Part shown: positions 1 through 8,809 of the stretch, piece by piece
How positions within the stretch are numbered: position 1 is the stretch's first letter
Layout: each line of letters starts with the position of its first letter
NCBI RefSeq assembly: GCF_011302915.1
Contig: NZ_CP049872.1
Coordinates: 2,728,001 to 2,792,000 of the forward strand
Length of the DNA: 64,000 nucleotides
From: Thermomonas sp. HDW16
GTDB taxonomy: Bacteria; Pseudomonadota; Gammaproteobacteria; Xanthomonadales; Xanthomonadaceae
Reading direction: 5' to 3'
Made by a program: the position numbers and the translations under genes
Notes under the pieces: model-generated
Seen by the model: the letters and a program-made list of their open reading frames with translations, nothing else
Database searches by the model: none
Told to the model about the DNA's origin: nothing

Positions 1-1
1 A

Positions 2-1576
2 GTGATGGCACAGGGCGCGGACGACGTCACCATCGCCGGCTACAACCTGGAATGGTTCGGCAGCGGAAGCGTGTCCGAATACGGCACATTGAGTGACCGC
101 ATCGCCAAGGCGGGCGCGGTGATCTGCGACTGGCTGAAGACCCCCGACATCCTGGGTACGGTCGAGGTGGATGGCAATCCGGGTGGCGCGATCGAAGCCT
201 TGCAGCCATTGGCCGACTACATCAATGCCAACTGCGCAAGTGCGCCGAACTACGTGGCGTACATGCTGGGCACCGGTGACCAGAGCCTCGGCTTCCTGGT
301 CAAGACCGCCAGCGTGGGCAGCGCCCCGCGCGTGCAATTGCAGGACGTGGACCCTGCCGCCGGCATCCAGTACGTGCAGCAGCACGGTGCAGGCACCTTG
401 CAGATGCTGGCGGATCCAACCGATGCGGCCAAGCTACGCCCCTACCCGTTCACCGACCATGTCGCGAATCCGACGCATGAAAGCACCAAACTGTTGAACG
501 ACCGCCCACCGTTGCGCCTGAAGGCCGTCGTCAACTTCGCGGACGGCCGTCAGTACCCGATCACGGTGATCGTGGTGCACCAGAAGGCCTTGGGCGACAA
601 TACCAATGTGGCTTCGAGCCCTCTCGGCTACAAGGACTACGGCGCACAGTCACGGGCCAAACGTGCCGAACAGGCCTACGAGCTGGCACAGCTCGTCAAG
701 GACGCCCAGGTCGGCAACCTGACTGGTACCAGCGCGGGAGAGAAGGTCGTTCTCGTGGGCGACTTCAATTCGTTCGGTTTCAATGACGGTTACGTGGACG
801 CGATGGGCATTACCACCGGCCATCCCGCGCCGGATGCGGAAGTGCTGCTGCCGTACACCAGCCCGCTCACCCCGGCCAATGGACTGGTGGTGGACGAGGA
901 CGACACGTACAACTTCATCGCCGACCCGGAAGAACGGTACTCGTACAATTTCGACAGCATCAACCAGGCGCTCGACCATGTGTTGTTCAACCAGTCGCTG
1001 CTGGCGGACACCTCGATCGACGACATCAGCGTGGATCACGCGCGCGTCAATTCGGATTTCCGCACGAACCAGCAGAAAGTGTTCAATGCTCCATACAACA
1101 TGACCACCAACTTGCCGGTGCGCACATCCGACCATGACCCGGTGCGCCTGTCGATCAAGCTGTCCGCACCCTCAGCGGATTTGTCGGCTAGCCTGTCCGG
1201 ACCATCCACGGCCCTGCATACCGGCACGGTTCAAAATTTCACCTTCTCAATCTCGAATTCGGGCCCGAATCCCGCTTCGCAACCTTCCGTTGTGCTGCGC
1301 GGCAATGCGCCCGCCAGCAACGTGAGGGTCACCCCTCCTTCGGGCTGGACGTGCAACACCTTCGCGATCGGTAGTGATTTCGAACTGAACTGCGCATCCA
1401 GCCAGACGCTCGCAGCAGGCGCAAGCGCGAATTTCACTTCCACCATCCGCATCCCGGTTCGTGGCCGCGCCAACCCCGACCTGACGCTCAGTTTGAGTGC
1501 GGGCGCATCGACCGGCGACCCCGCATCGGGCAATAACAACGCCAGCTACCAGGGAACCATCGTCAGCGGCCGCTGA
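2..1576 (+). CDS. Endonuclease/exonuclease/phosphatase (EEP) family secreted protein, 5'-truncated, with DUF11-like C-terminus
   Basis: The reading frame is open at the left edge, so the true start and any signal peptide lie outside the window; the GTG at 2 is not a convincing start. The visible 524 residues hold the DNase I-like fold: N-terminal strand YNLEWFG near 14-20, VGDFNSFG near 250, LDHVLFN near 322 and the terminal SDHDPV motif near 378, which together give the metal and catalytic Asp/His residues of the family. From about residue 390 a DUF11-type beta-sandwich repeat follows (SNSGPNPAS motif), typical of exported proteins. It resembles the C-terminal part of ExeM/NucH-type extracellular nucleases. 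Substrate is not shown by sequence. A strong terminator follows. Confidence 0.8.
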   Translation: MMAQGADDVTIAGYNLEWFGSGSVSEYGTLSDRIAKAGAVICDWLKTPDILGTVEVDGNPGGAIEALQPLADYINANCASAPNYVAYMLGTGDQSLGFLVKTASVGSAPRVQLQDVDPAAGIQYVQQHGAGTLQMLADPTDAAKLRPYPFTDHVANPTHESTKLLNDRPPLRLKAVVNFADGRQYPITVIVVHQKALGDNTNVASSPLGYKDYGAQSRAKRAEQAYELAQLVKDAQVGNLTGTSAGEKVVLVGDFNSFGFNDGYVDAMGITTGHPAPDAEVLLPYTSPLTPANGLVVDEDDTYNFIADPEERYSYNFDSINQALDHVLFNQSLLADTSIDDISVDHARVNSDFRTNQQKVFNAPYNMTTNLPVRTSDHDPVRLSIKLSAPSADLSASLSGPSTALHTGTVQNFTFSISNSGPNPASQPSVVLRGNAPASNVRVTPPSGWTCNTFAIGSDFELNCASSQTLAAGASANFTSTIRIPVRGRANPDLTLSLSAGASTGDPASGNNNASYQGTIVSGR

Positions 1577-1601
1577 GTTCATCCGCTAAACGGCATTGTC
1601 C

Positions 1602-1633
1602 AGAAAGCCCGGCCCGCAGCCGGGCTTTCTTTT
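1602..1633. terminator. Rho-independent terminator after the EEP gene
   Basis: A perfect 12-bp stem (AGAAAGCCCGGC at 1602-1613 pairing with 1619-1630) encloses a 5-base loop and is followed by a T-run. The A-rich 5' flank makes it potentially bidirectional. It separates the EEP gene from the dehydrogenase operon. Confidence 0.85.
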
Positions 1634-1711
1634 GCGCGTTTGCCGCACCGCGCAACGCCCCATTCACCCGCAAACCGTATCATTCGAAACATTCGCAGAC
1701 CGGGAACACGC

Positions 1712-2785
1712 ATGACCTTGGCGGCCAGTTTCGAAATCGAATACCTGCAATACCTCAAGCCGGACGGCACCCTTGCCGCGCCGTTGCCACCGGCGGTGCC
1801 AGACGCGGCAGCGCTGTTGCCCTTGTTCAAACAGATGCTGTTCGTGCGCACCTTCGACACCAAGGCCATCGCCCTGCAGCGCACCGGCAAGCTGGGCACG
1901 TATGCGGCCTGCCTGGGGCATGAGGCCACCCATGTCGGCATCGGCGCCTCGATGCAGCCGGAAGACGTGTTCGCTCCCAGCTACCGCGAATACGGCGCGC
2001 AGTTCATGCGCGGCGTGCGCCCGCGCGAGGTGCTGATGTACTGGGGCGGCGACGAACGCGGCAACGATTTCGAAGGCCCGCGCAACGACTACCCGTGGTG
2101 CGTGCCGATCTCCACCCAGTGCCTGATGGCCTCCGGTGCCGCACTGGCATTCAAGCTGCGGGGCGAGAAGCGGGTGGCGGTCGCGACCTGCGGCGATGGC
2201 GGCTCCTCCAAGACCGATTTCTACGCCGCGGTGAATTCCGCCGGTGCCTATTCGCTGCCCGTGGTGCTGTGCGTGATCAACAACGGCTGGGCGATCAGCG
2301 TGCCGCGCAAGGCGCAAACTGGCGCGCAGACACTGGCGCAGAAGGGCCTGGCCGGCGGCCTACACTGCCTTCAGGTGGACGGCAACGACCTGGTCGCCGT
2401 GCTCGAAGCCCTGCGTCGCGCCCACGAACGCGCACGCAACGGCGAAGGCGGCAGCGTGATCGAATTCATGACCTATCGCCTGCACGACCACACTACCGCC
2501 GATGACGCGCGTCGTTATCGTGGCGAGGAAGAAGTGAAAGCCGCATGGCTGAAGGAACCCTTCCTGCGCCTGCGCAAGTTCCTCACCGACAACAAACTGT
2601 GGGACGAGGAACAGGAAAAAGCCTGGATCGAGGAATGCGGCAAGATGGTCGATGTCGAGATCAACGCCTACCTGGAAACCCCGGTGCAGCCGGTGGAGGC
2701 GATGTTCGATTACCTGTACGGCGACATGCCGGCGGACGTGATGGCGCAACGCGAACAGGCCATCGCCGCGGAGAAGCGCGCATGA
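1712..2785 (+). CDS. 2-oxoacid dehydrogenase E1 component, alpha subunit (BCKDH/PDH type)
   Basis: This is the thiamine-diphosphate-dependent E1 alpha subunit of a 2-oxoacid dehydrogenase complex, which decarboxylates a 2-oxoacid and acylates the lipoyl group of E2. The start is ATG 1712 (357 aa), the usual family length; upstream codons in frame have no conserved content. The TPP/Mg motif begins GDGGSSKTDF near residue 161 and ends in NNGWAISVP near 187. The HDHTT..DD..RYR segment near 252 matches the conserved E1 alpha loop. The stop overlaps the E1 beta start (ATGA). Substrate is uncertain: related genes are called pdhA or bkdA, and iso-branched fatty acids of this family favour a branched-chain role by inference. 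Confidence 0.85.
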   Translation: MTLAASFEIEYLQYLKPDGTLAAPLPPAVPDAAALLPLFKQMLFVRTFDTKAIALQRTGKLGTYAACLGHEATHVGIGASMQPEDVFAPSYREYGAQFMRGVRPREVLMYWGGDERGNDFEGPRNDYPWCVPISTQCLMASGAALAFKLRGEKRVAVATCGDGGSSKTDFYAAVNSAGAYSLPVVLCVINNGWAISVPRKAQTGAQTLAQKGLAGGLHCLQVDGNDLVAVLEALRRAHERARNGEGGSVIEFMTYRLHDHTTADDARRYRGEEEVKAAWLKEPFLRLRKFLTDNKLWDEEQEKAWIEECGKMVDVEINAYLETPVQPVEAMFDYLYGDMPADVMAQREQAIAAEKRA

Positions 2786-3768
2786 GCGACCAACCCATTG
2801 CATTGATCGAAGCGATCACCCAGGCACTGGCCTACGAATTGCGCAACGACCCAAGCGTGGTCGTACTGGGCGAGGACGTCGGCGTCAACGGCGGCGTGTT
2901 CCGCGCCACCGCCGGTTTGTCGGCGACCTTCGGTACAGAACGCATCCTCGACACTCCGCTGGATGAAACCACCATCGCCGGCCTCACCGTTGGCATGGCC
3001 AGCCAAGGCATGAAGCCCGTGGCCGAAGCGCAGTTCGACGGCTTCATGTACCCGATGGTGGATTTCATCGTCTGTCACGCCGCGCGCATGCGATACCGCA
3101 CCCGCGGCCGCTTGACCTGCCCGATGGTGCTGCGTGTGCCCTGGGGCGGTGGCATCCGCGCACCGGAACATCATTCCGAGGCCAACGAATCGATCTTCAC
3201 CAACGTGCCCGGCCTGCGCGTGGTGATGCCGTCCTCGCCGCAGCGTGCCTACGGCCTGTTGCTGGCCGCGATCCGCGACCCGGATCCGGTGATCTACATG
3301 GAACCCAAGCGCATCTATCGGCAGTACAAGGAGCTCGTACCGGACGATGGCGAAGCGCTGCCGCTGGATGTCTGCTACGTGCTGCGTGATGGCAGCGACG
3401 TGACGCTGGTCACGTGGGGCGCGCAGGTCAAGGAAACGCTGGAAGCCGCGGAGAAACTCGCCGCCGATGGCATCAGCGCGGAAGTGATCGACGTCGCCAC
3501 GCTCAAGCCGCTGGATTTCGCCACCATCGCCGAGTCGATTGCGAAAACCGGCCGCTGCGTGATCGTGCACGAAGCGGCGAAGACCGCCGGCTTCGGCGCC
3601 GAGATCGCCGCGCGTTGCGCCGAGGAATGCATGTTCGACCTGGTCGCCCCGGTCGAGCGCGTCACCGGCTACGACACCCACATCCCGCTGTTCCGGCTGG
3701 AAATGAAATACCTGCCGAGCACCGACAAGGTCATCGCCGCCGCCAAGCGCGCGATGGCGCATTCCTAA
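2782..3768 (+). CDS. 2-oxoacid dehydrogenase E1 component, beta subunit
   Basis: Partner of the preceding alpha subunit in an alpha2beta2 E1 enzyme; it supplies the other half of the TPP site. 328 aa, full length. Visible signatures are VVVLGEDVG near 26-34, the DTPLDE segment, WGGGIRAPEHHSE near 114-126 (conserved His pair region) and the C-terminal transketolase-type domain with LKPLDFATI and the H-E-A motif VHEAAKTAGFGAEI. Translation is probably coupled because ATG 2782 overlaps the alpha stop. Followed after 10 bp by the E2 gene. Confidence 0.87.
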   Translation: MSDQPIALIEAITQALAYELRNDPSVVVLGEDVGVNGGVFRATAGLSATFGTERILDTPLDETTIAGLTVGMASQGMKPVAEAQFDGFMYPMVDFIVCHAARMRYRTRGRLTCPMVLRVPWGGGIRAPEHHSEANESIFTNVPGLRVVMPSSPQRAYGLLLAAIRDPDPVIYMEPKRIYRQYKELVPDDGEALPLDVCYVLRDGSDVTLVTWGAQVKETLEAAEKLAADGISAEVIDVATLKPLDFATIAESIAKTGRCVIVHEAAKTAGFGAEIAARCAEECMFDLVAPVERVTGYDTHIPLFRLEMKYLPSTDKVIAAAKRAMAHS

Positions 3769-3778
3769 AGGAGCCCGC

Positions 3779-5101
3779 ATGTCGAAGAAATTCCTGTTGC
3801 CCGACCTCGGCGAAGGCCTGCCGGACGCGACCATCGTCGAGTGGTACGTCAAGGAAGGCGACGTGATCCGCCTGGACGACAACCTGGTCTCGATGGAAAC
3901 CGCCAAGGCCGTTGTCGACGTGCCTTCGCCCGTGAGCGGCAAGGTGCTGAAACTCGCTGGCGCCGCAGGCGACATCATCGTCACCGGCACCATGCTGGCG
4001 GAATTCGAGGTCGATGCCTCGCTACCGCAGCGCGCGGAAGGCCAGGACACCGGCCATCACCACGGGCCGACGCACGAGGAATCGAAACCTGCCGCCGCAC
4101 CTGCCGCCAAGGCGGATGGCGATGCCGGCACCGTGGTCGGCGCGATGCAGGTCGGCGATGCGGTGGTCACGCAGGCCGCGGTTGCAGTCGGCGGCGTCAA
4201 GGCGATGCCGGCGGTGCGCGCGATGGCGCGCAAGCTCGGCGTCGATATCGCCCGTGTCGCGCCGAGTGGCGCCGACGGCACGGTATCGATGGACGATGTG
4301 AAGCGCGCCGCCGCCGATGGCTCGGCCAAACCTGGTGCCGCGCCCGCACGCACCGGCGCACAGGTCGCCGCCGCGTCAGTCGCGGCGCCTGCACCGGCAT
4401 CGCGCAGCACGCTGTCGCAATCCGGCAAGCCGATGCGCACCCAGCCGCCGGGCGTGGCCGCAACCGGCCAGCCGGAACAATTGAAAGGCGTGCGCCGCAA
4501 CATGGCGCGCGTGATGGCAGACGCACATGCACAAGTCGTGCCGACCACCTTGGTCGATGATGCCGACCTGCACGCATGGAGCGGTCGCCAGGACATCACC
4601 GCGCGTCTTGTCCGCGCGATTGTCGTTGCATGCAAGACCGTGCCGGCATTGAACGCCTGGTTCGACGGCGCCAACCTCACCCGCACCCTGCATCCGCACG
4701 TGGACATCGGCATTGCAGTGGACACCGACGACGGCTTGTTCGTGCCCGCGCTGCGCAATGCCGACATGCTGGATGCCGGCGGCGTGCGCGCCGCGATCAA
4801 GCGCCTGCGCGCGCAGGTCGAGGATCGCTCGATCCCGTCCGGCGAACTCAGCGGCTACACGATTTCGCTGTCGAATTTCGGCATGTTCGCCGGCCGCTAT
4901 GCAACGCCCGTCGTGGTGCCACCGTGCGTGGCCATCGTTGGCGCCGGCAAGCTGTCGCACGACGTGGTCGCGGTGATGGGCGGCATCGAGGTGCACCGGC
5001 GCATGCCGATCTCGCTGACCTTCGACCACCGCGCCTGCACCGGCGGCGAAGCAGCGCGTTTCCTGGCAGCGCTGCTGGACGATCTCGCCCAACCGAGCTG
5101 A
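3779..5101 (+). CDS. Dihydrolipoamide acyltransferase (E2 component)
   Basis: E2 core of the complex, transferring the acyl group from lipoyl-Lys to CoA. 440 aa with three recognisable parts: one lipoyl domain (1-80, with Lys43 in ETAKAVVDV as the lipoylation site), a peripheral subunit-binding domain (about 140-178, AVRAMARKLGVDI to DDVKRAA), Ala/Pro-rich linkers, and the catalytic domain from about 235 to the end. The catalytic motif reads DHRACTGGEAARFL, where the family normally has DHRxxDG; the Asp is replaced by Thr. The start has a good ribosome site (GGAG) upstream. No E3 gene follows, so dihydrolipoamide dehydrogenase must come from elsewhere. Confidence 0.87.
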   Translation: MSKKFLLPDLGEGLPDATIVEWYVKEGDVIRLDDNLVSMETAKAVVDVPSPVSGKVLKLAGAAGDIIVTGTMLAEFEVDASLPQRAEGQDTGHHHGPTHEESKPAAAPAAKADGDAGTVVGAMQVGDAVVTQAAVAVGGVKAMPAVRAMARKLGVDIARVAPSGADGTVSMDDVKRAAADGSAKPGAAPARTGAQVAAASVAAPAPASRSTLSQSGKPMRTQPPGVAATGQPEQLKGVRRNMARVMADAHAQVVPTTLVDDADLHAWSGRQDITARLVRAIVVACKTVPALNAWFDGANLTRTLHPHVDIGIAVDTDDGLFVPALRNADMLDAGGVRAAIKRLRAQVEDRSIPSGELSGYTISLSNFGMFAGRYATPVVVPPCVAIVGAGKLSHDVVAVMGGIEVHRRMPISLTFDHRACTGGEAARFLAALLDDLAQPS

Positions 5102-5103
5102 GC

Positions 5104-5475
5104 ATGCTGCGCGCATTGGTACCGATGCTCCGGGTGCCGGATGTACTGGCATCCGTGGCGTGGTACCGCGACGTGCTCGGCTTCGAGGCCGACTTCGATG
5201 GCAGCGATTCCTCGGCGTCGCTGCAGCGCGACGGCATCGAACTGATGCTGTCGGCCTTCAATGCGCATGAAGGCGATGCCGCGCCCGCCTTCACCGGCTC
5301 GCTCTACCTGCATTGCGACGATGTCGATGCGTGGTGGGCGCGATTGCAGGACATTGCGCGCATCTGCTACCCGATCGAAGATTTCGGCTATGGCATGCGC
5401 GAATTCGCCATCTACGACTGCAACGGCTTCCTGCTGCAGTTCGGGCAGCCGATTCCCGCCAAGGATCCGCCATGA
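5104..5475 (+). CDS. VOC-fold protein (glyoxalase/bleomycin-resistance superfamily), bleomycin-resistance-like
   Basis: Small 123-aa VOC protein. The N-terminal half begins LVPMLRVPDVLASVAWYRDVLGF, the classic first beta-alpha-beta module, and the second half contains LYLHCDDVDAWWARL and a terminal REFAIYDCNGFLLQFG strand typical of the family. Start ATG 5104 is 2 bp after the E2 stop, so it is probably transcribed with the dehydrogenase operon. The substrate cannot be inferred; members include glyoxalases, drug-binding proteins and dioxygenases. Confidence 0.75.
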   Translation: MLRALVPMLRVPDVLASVAWYRDVLGFEADFDGSDSSASLQRDGIELMLSAFNAHEGDAAPAFTGSLYLHCDDVDAWWARLQDIARICYPIEDFGYGMREFAIYDCNGFLLQFGQPIPAKDPP

Positions 5476-5858
5476 GCCATCGCAGCCGCCTGTCCGGCTT
5501 CATCATCGACTGCAACACCGACGACCTGGATGCCGCCGCCGATTTCTGGTCGCAGGCGCTGGGCTGCAGCATCGCCAACCACGATGCCGGCGACGCGACC
5601 GCCGAGTACCAGATGCTGGGCGATACGCCCGGCGACCTGCATATCGAGGTGCAAAAGGTCGCGCACCCTTCGCGCGTGCACCTGGATATCGAAACCGACG
5701 ACGTGGATGCCGAAGCGGATCGGCTAGAAAAGCTGGGCGCGAAAAAAATCGCCTTCGTCAAACGCTGGTGGGTGTTGGAAGCGCCGACCGGACAGCGTTT
5801 CTGCGTGGTCAAGATGAAGTATCCCGAGCGCGGCGCAGCGCCGCGCGAGTGGAACTGA
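5472..5858 (+). CDS. VOC-family protein (glyoxalase-like domain)
   Basis: 128-aa VOC-fold protein, second of two in a row. It overlaps the preceding stop (ATGA at 5472), implying coupled translation. It begins SGFIIDCNTDDLDAAADFW, has HLDIETDDVDAEADRLEKLG in the middle and ends with a FCVVKMKYPE strand. This resembles the glyoxalase-like (Glyoxalase_6) subgroup rather than GloA. Function unknown. The two adjacent genes are not close copies of each other. Confidence 0.75.
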   Translation: MSHRSRLSGFIIDCNTDDLDAAADFWSQALGCSIANHDAGDATAEYQMLGDTPGDLHIEVQKVAHPSRVHLDIETDDVDAEADRLEKLGAKKIAFVKRWWVLEAPTGQRFCVVKMKYPERGAAPREWN

Positions 5859-5871
5859 ACGGCAGGGCCGG

Positions 5872-6951
5872 TCAACCGATCAGCGCTTCGCCCACTGAGA
5901 CCCGATTGCGGCCATTGCGCTTGGCTTCGTACAGCGCGCGGTCGGCCCGTGCCAATGCGATCAGCCGCGATTCCAGGCACCGGCGCCCTTCCACCAATCC
6001 GATCGAAAGCGTGACCTGGCAGGGCAGCCGCATTGCGGCTACTCGCTTGCGGATCCGTTCGGCCATCCGCATGGCGTCCGCAATACGCGTCTGCGGGAAC
6101 AGCACGATGAACTCCTCCCCGCCATAGCGGCCGGCATGGTCGCCCCCACGCAGGCAATCGCGGACGATGGCCGCCACCGCGCGCAGGACTTCGTCGCCAA
6201 TGGTGTGGCCGTAGGTGTCGTTGATGCGTTTGAAATGGTCCACGTCGGCCAGCGCCAGGCAGTACGCGCCATCCTCGATGCGCGCCATGAATTCCGGCGA
6301 GTCACGCAATGCCTGCATGCCGGCCCGGTTGAGCAAGCCGGTCAATGGATCGTGCAGCACGCGCTCCATGAGGTCGTGGTTCTGCCGCTGCAGCTGGCTG
6401 CGGTCGTCCAGCAACTGGCGCGTCATGTCCTCGCTCTGCACATGCCGTTCGCGCTCCTCCTGTAGGAAGGCGCGAACGTCGAGCAGGAACGTCACTTGCC
6501 GAGCGAGGGCCTGCAAGCCGGTCACTTGCGCCTCGTTGAGTCGGCGCGGCTCATAGTCCACCACGCACACCGCACCGATCGCGTGGCCATCGCGGGTGAC
6601 GATCGGTGCCCCGGCATAGGCACGTGCGTACGGCTCGCCTTTTACCAGCGGGTTGTCGTGGAAGCGGTCGTCGAGGCGGGCGTCATGCACCTGCATGACC
6701 GACGACGGATCGCGGATGGTGTGGTCGCAGAACGAGATCTCGCGCGGGATCCATTCCAGCAGGGTGCCCACGCGCGCCTTGAACCACTGGCGGTCGCGAT
6801 CCACCAGCGACACCAACGCGATGGGTGTCCCGCACAGCATCTGTGCGAGCCTGGCGATATCGTCGTACGCGTCTTCCGCACGGGTATCGACGATGAACAA
6901 GCGGTCAAGTGCATCCTGCCGGCCGCGTTCGATTTCCAGAACGTTTGGCAT
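5872..6951 (-). CDS. GAF-GGDEF diguanylate cyclase
   Basis: Cytoplasmic 359-aa diguanylate cyclase producing cyclic di-GMP from two GTP. An N-terminal GAF domain (about 20-160; CDHTIR and YAGAPIV signatures) is joined by a coiled linker to a GGDEF domain (195-355) with the active GGEEF motif at 277-281. An allosteric I-site RGGD lies at 268-271, exactly five residues upstream, so product inhibition is expected. No membrane segment is seen; the GAF ligand is unknown. It converges on the upstream VOC gene with a 13-bp gap. Confidence 0.92.
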   Translation of the reverse strand: MPNVLEIERGRQDALDRLFIVDTRAEDAYDDIARLAQMLCGTPIALVSLVDRDRQWFKARVGTLLEWIPREISFCDHTIRDPSSVMQVHDARLDDRFHDNPLVKGEPYARAYAGAPIVTRDGHAIGAVCVVDYEPRRLNEAQVTGLQALARQVTFLLDVRAFLQEERERHVQSEDMTRQLLDDRSQLQRQNHDLMERVLHDPLTGLLNRAGMQALRDSPEFMARIEDGAYCLALADVDHFKRINDTYGHTIGDEVLRAVAAIVRDCLRGGDHAGRYGGEEFIVLFPQTRIADAMRMAERIRKRVAAMRLPCQVTLSIGLVEGRRCLESRLIALARADRALYEAKRNGRNRVSVGEALIG

Positions 6952-7026
6952 TGGGAACCGCGAATCCAGCCCGTGGTTGGCGCGACTATGCCAGAAACCC
7001 GGGCAGGTCGGTCTTCACATTCCGGA

Positions 7027-7356
7027 TCAGGGTCGAACAGACGCCCCGAATGCCTGGAACAGGCGCCTGCGCAGGAAGAACGCAACGGTCAGTACCAGCA
7101 AGAACACGCCGTAGCCGACCGATGTGGCCAGGATCTGCGGCCACAGGTGGCCGTAACTGCGATCCGCGTAGCCGAAGCTCCAGTGCAGGCTGAGCAGGCA
7201 GCCGACGAACGCCAGCGTCAGTGCGGCGATGTCGAACCCGCGGCGGCACGTGTTGCGCGGCTGACGCGGGTACAGCCAGTACAGCACCGCCAGGATCAGG
7301 AACCAGGGTGTGAACAAGATCAACGCCAATGCCGGCAGGCCCGCCACGTCGTTCAT
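7027..7356 (-). CDS. Small integral membrane protein, function unknown
   Basis: 109-aa protein with three hydrophobic segments: about residues 6-28, 44-62 and 75-97, with a basic stretch (RQPRNTCRRG) between the first two. I do not recognise a named family. Its ATG overlaps the trpS stop (ATGA at 7353-7356), so it is the second gene of a trpS operon and translationally coupled to it. Confidence 0.65.
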   Translation of the reverse strand: MNDVAGLPALALILFTPWFLILAVLYWLYPRQPRNTCRRGFDIAALTLAFVGCLLSLHWSFGYADRSYGHLWPQILATSVGYGVFLLVLTVAFFLRRRLFQAFGASVRP

Positions 7357-8672
7357 GCGTGGCGGCCTTCGCCTTCCAGCTGCGCGGCGACGAAGGCCGC
7401 CAGCGCGGCGTTCACTTCCTCGTCGCTGACACCTTCGCCCAGCGCGAAATCACTCGCACCGTCGCCGATCTCGCCTTGCTTGATCGCCGCGATGCGCTGC
7501 CCCGCATCGCGCGGCGAGGCGAAACCGGTGCTCTGCAACAAGACGCGCTCGCCCTGCATCAGCTTGAAATAGAACTTGCCGTCGGTATCGCGGTATTGCT
7601 TGAAGGTCGGTACCGTCGTGCTCGCTTCCTTCTTCGCGGCCGGCTTCGCACCGACCGCGACTTGCGACAGGTCGCGCAGGCCCACCGCTTCGCGCAAACG
7701 CTGCAGGGTCGGCGTGGCGTGTTGCGCCCGCAGGCGCGCCGCGCCATCGCGCAGGATCGCCTCGATCTCGGCCGGCTTGGCCATCAGCGCTTCGTACTTT
7801 TCGCGCATCGGCGCGACTTCGGCATCGATGCGCTCGAACAATTGCTGCTTGGCATCGCCCCAACCGATGCCGTCGGCGAAGGCCTGCGCGAACGCGGCGG
7901 TTTCGTCCTTGCTGGAGAACGCCTGGTACAGCTGGAACAGCGCGGAGCCGTCGGTGTCCTTCGGTTCACTCGGCGCGCGCGAATCGGTGAGGATGCCGGC
8001 GATCAGCTTCTTCAACTCGTCGCGCGGGGCGAACAGCGGGATGGTGTTGTCATAGCTCTTGCTCATCTTGCGGCCGTCCAGGCCCGGCAAGGTGGCGACC
8101 TGCTCCTCGATGACCGCCTCGGGCAAGGTGAAGTGCTCGCCGTACAGATGGTTGAAGCGCTGGCCGAAATCGCGCGCCATCTCGATGTGCTGCACCTGGT
8201 CGCGGCCCACCGGGACCTTCTGCGCATTGAAGATCAGGATGTCCGCGGCCATCAGCACCGGGTACATGAACAGGCCGGCGCTGATGCCGGCATCGTCGTC
8301 CTCGCCTTCGGCACGGTTGCGGTCCACCGCCGCCTTGTAGGCATGCGCGCGGTTGAGCAGGCCCTTGCCGGCCACGCAGGTCAGCAGCCAGGTGAGCTCG
8401 GGGATCTCGGGGATATCGCTTTGGCGATAGAACCAGTTCTTCTCGATATCCAGCCCACAGGCCAACCATGTGGCGGCGATTTCCAGCGTGCTGCGCTGCA
8501 CCCGTGCCGGTTCCTGCACCTTGATCAGCGCGTGGTAGTCGGCGAGGAAGTAATAACTCTCCACGTTCGGTGCGCGACTGGCGACGATCGCTGGGCGGAT
8601 TGCGCCGGCGTAATTGCCGAGGTGCGGGGTGCCGGAGGTGGTGATGCCGGTGAGGACGCGGGTCTTGCTCAT
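7353..8672 (-). CDS. trpS: Tryptophanyl-tRNA synthetase with C-terminal extension
   Basis: Class Ic synthetase charging tRNA-Trp. The HIGH-type motif appears as TPHLGNY at 15-21 and KMSKS at 202-206; GRDQVQH and the NxxGWxD-like region are also present. At 439 aa it is about 100 residues longer than typical TrpS (~334 aa). The extra part after about residue 335 is an Ala/Lys linker and a compact domain near 356-400 (KFYFKLMQGERVLLQS, then SPRDAGQRIAAIK) that looks like a YegP/DUF1508 module. The start fits the normal N-terminus. It is divergent from the 8810 gene. Confidence 0.93.
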   Translation of the reverse strand: MSKTRVLTGITTSGTPHLGNYAGAIRPAIVASRAPNVESYYFLADYHALIKVQEPARVQRSTLEIAATWLACGLDIEKNWFYRQSDIPEIPELTWLLTCVAGKGLLNRAHAYKAAVDRNRAEGEDDDAGISAGLFMYPVLMAADILIFNAQKVPVGRDQVQHIEMARDFGQRFNHLYGEHFTLPEAVIEEQVATLPGLDGRKMSKSYDNTIPLFAPRDELKKLIAGILTDSRAPSEPKDTDGSALFQLYQAFSSKDETAAFAQAFADGIGWGDAKQQLFERIDAEVAPMREKYEALMAKPAEIEAILRDGAARLRAQHATPTLQRLREAVGLRDLSQVAVGAKPAAKKEASTTVPTFKQYRDTDGKFYFKLMQGERVLLQSTGFASPRDAGQRIAAIKQGEIGDGASDFALGEGVSDEEVNAALAAFVAAQLEGEGRHA

Positions 8673-8809
8673 GCGGGACGGCTTTGGGGCGATGCGAAGT
8701 CGGCCGTCATTCTAACTGGCGGCAGCGACAACCCCGTTCCGCAGCCCCGTGCGTTCGCATGCAGGCACCCAGCGCGCGCCGCGCGCCTCACCCAACCGGG
8801 AGACCCGCC

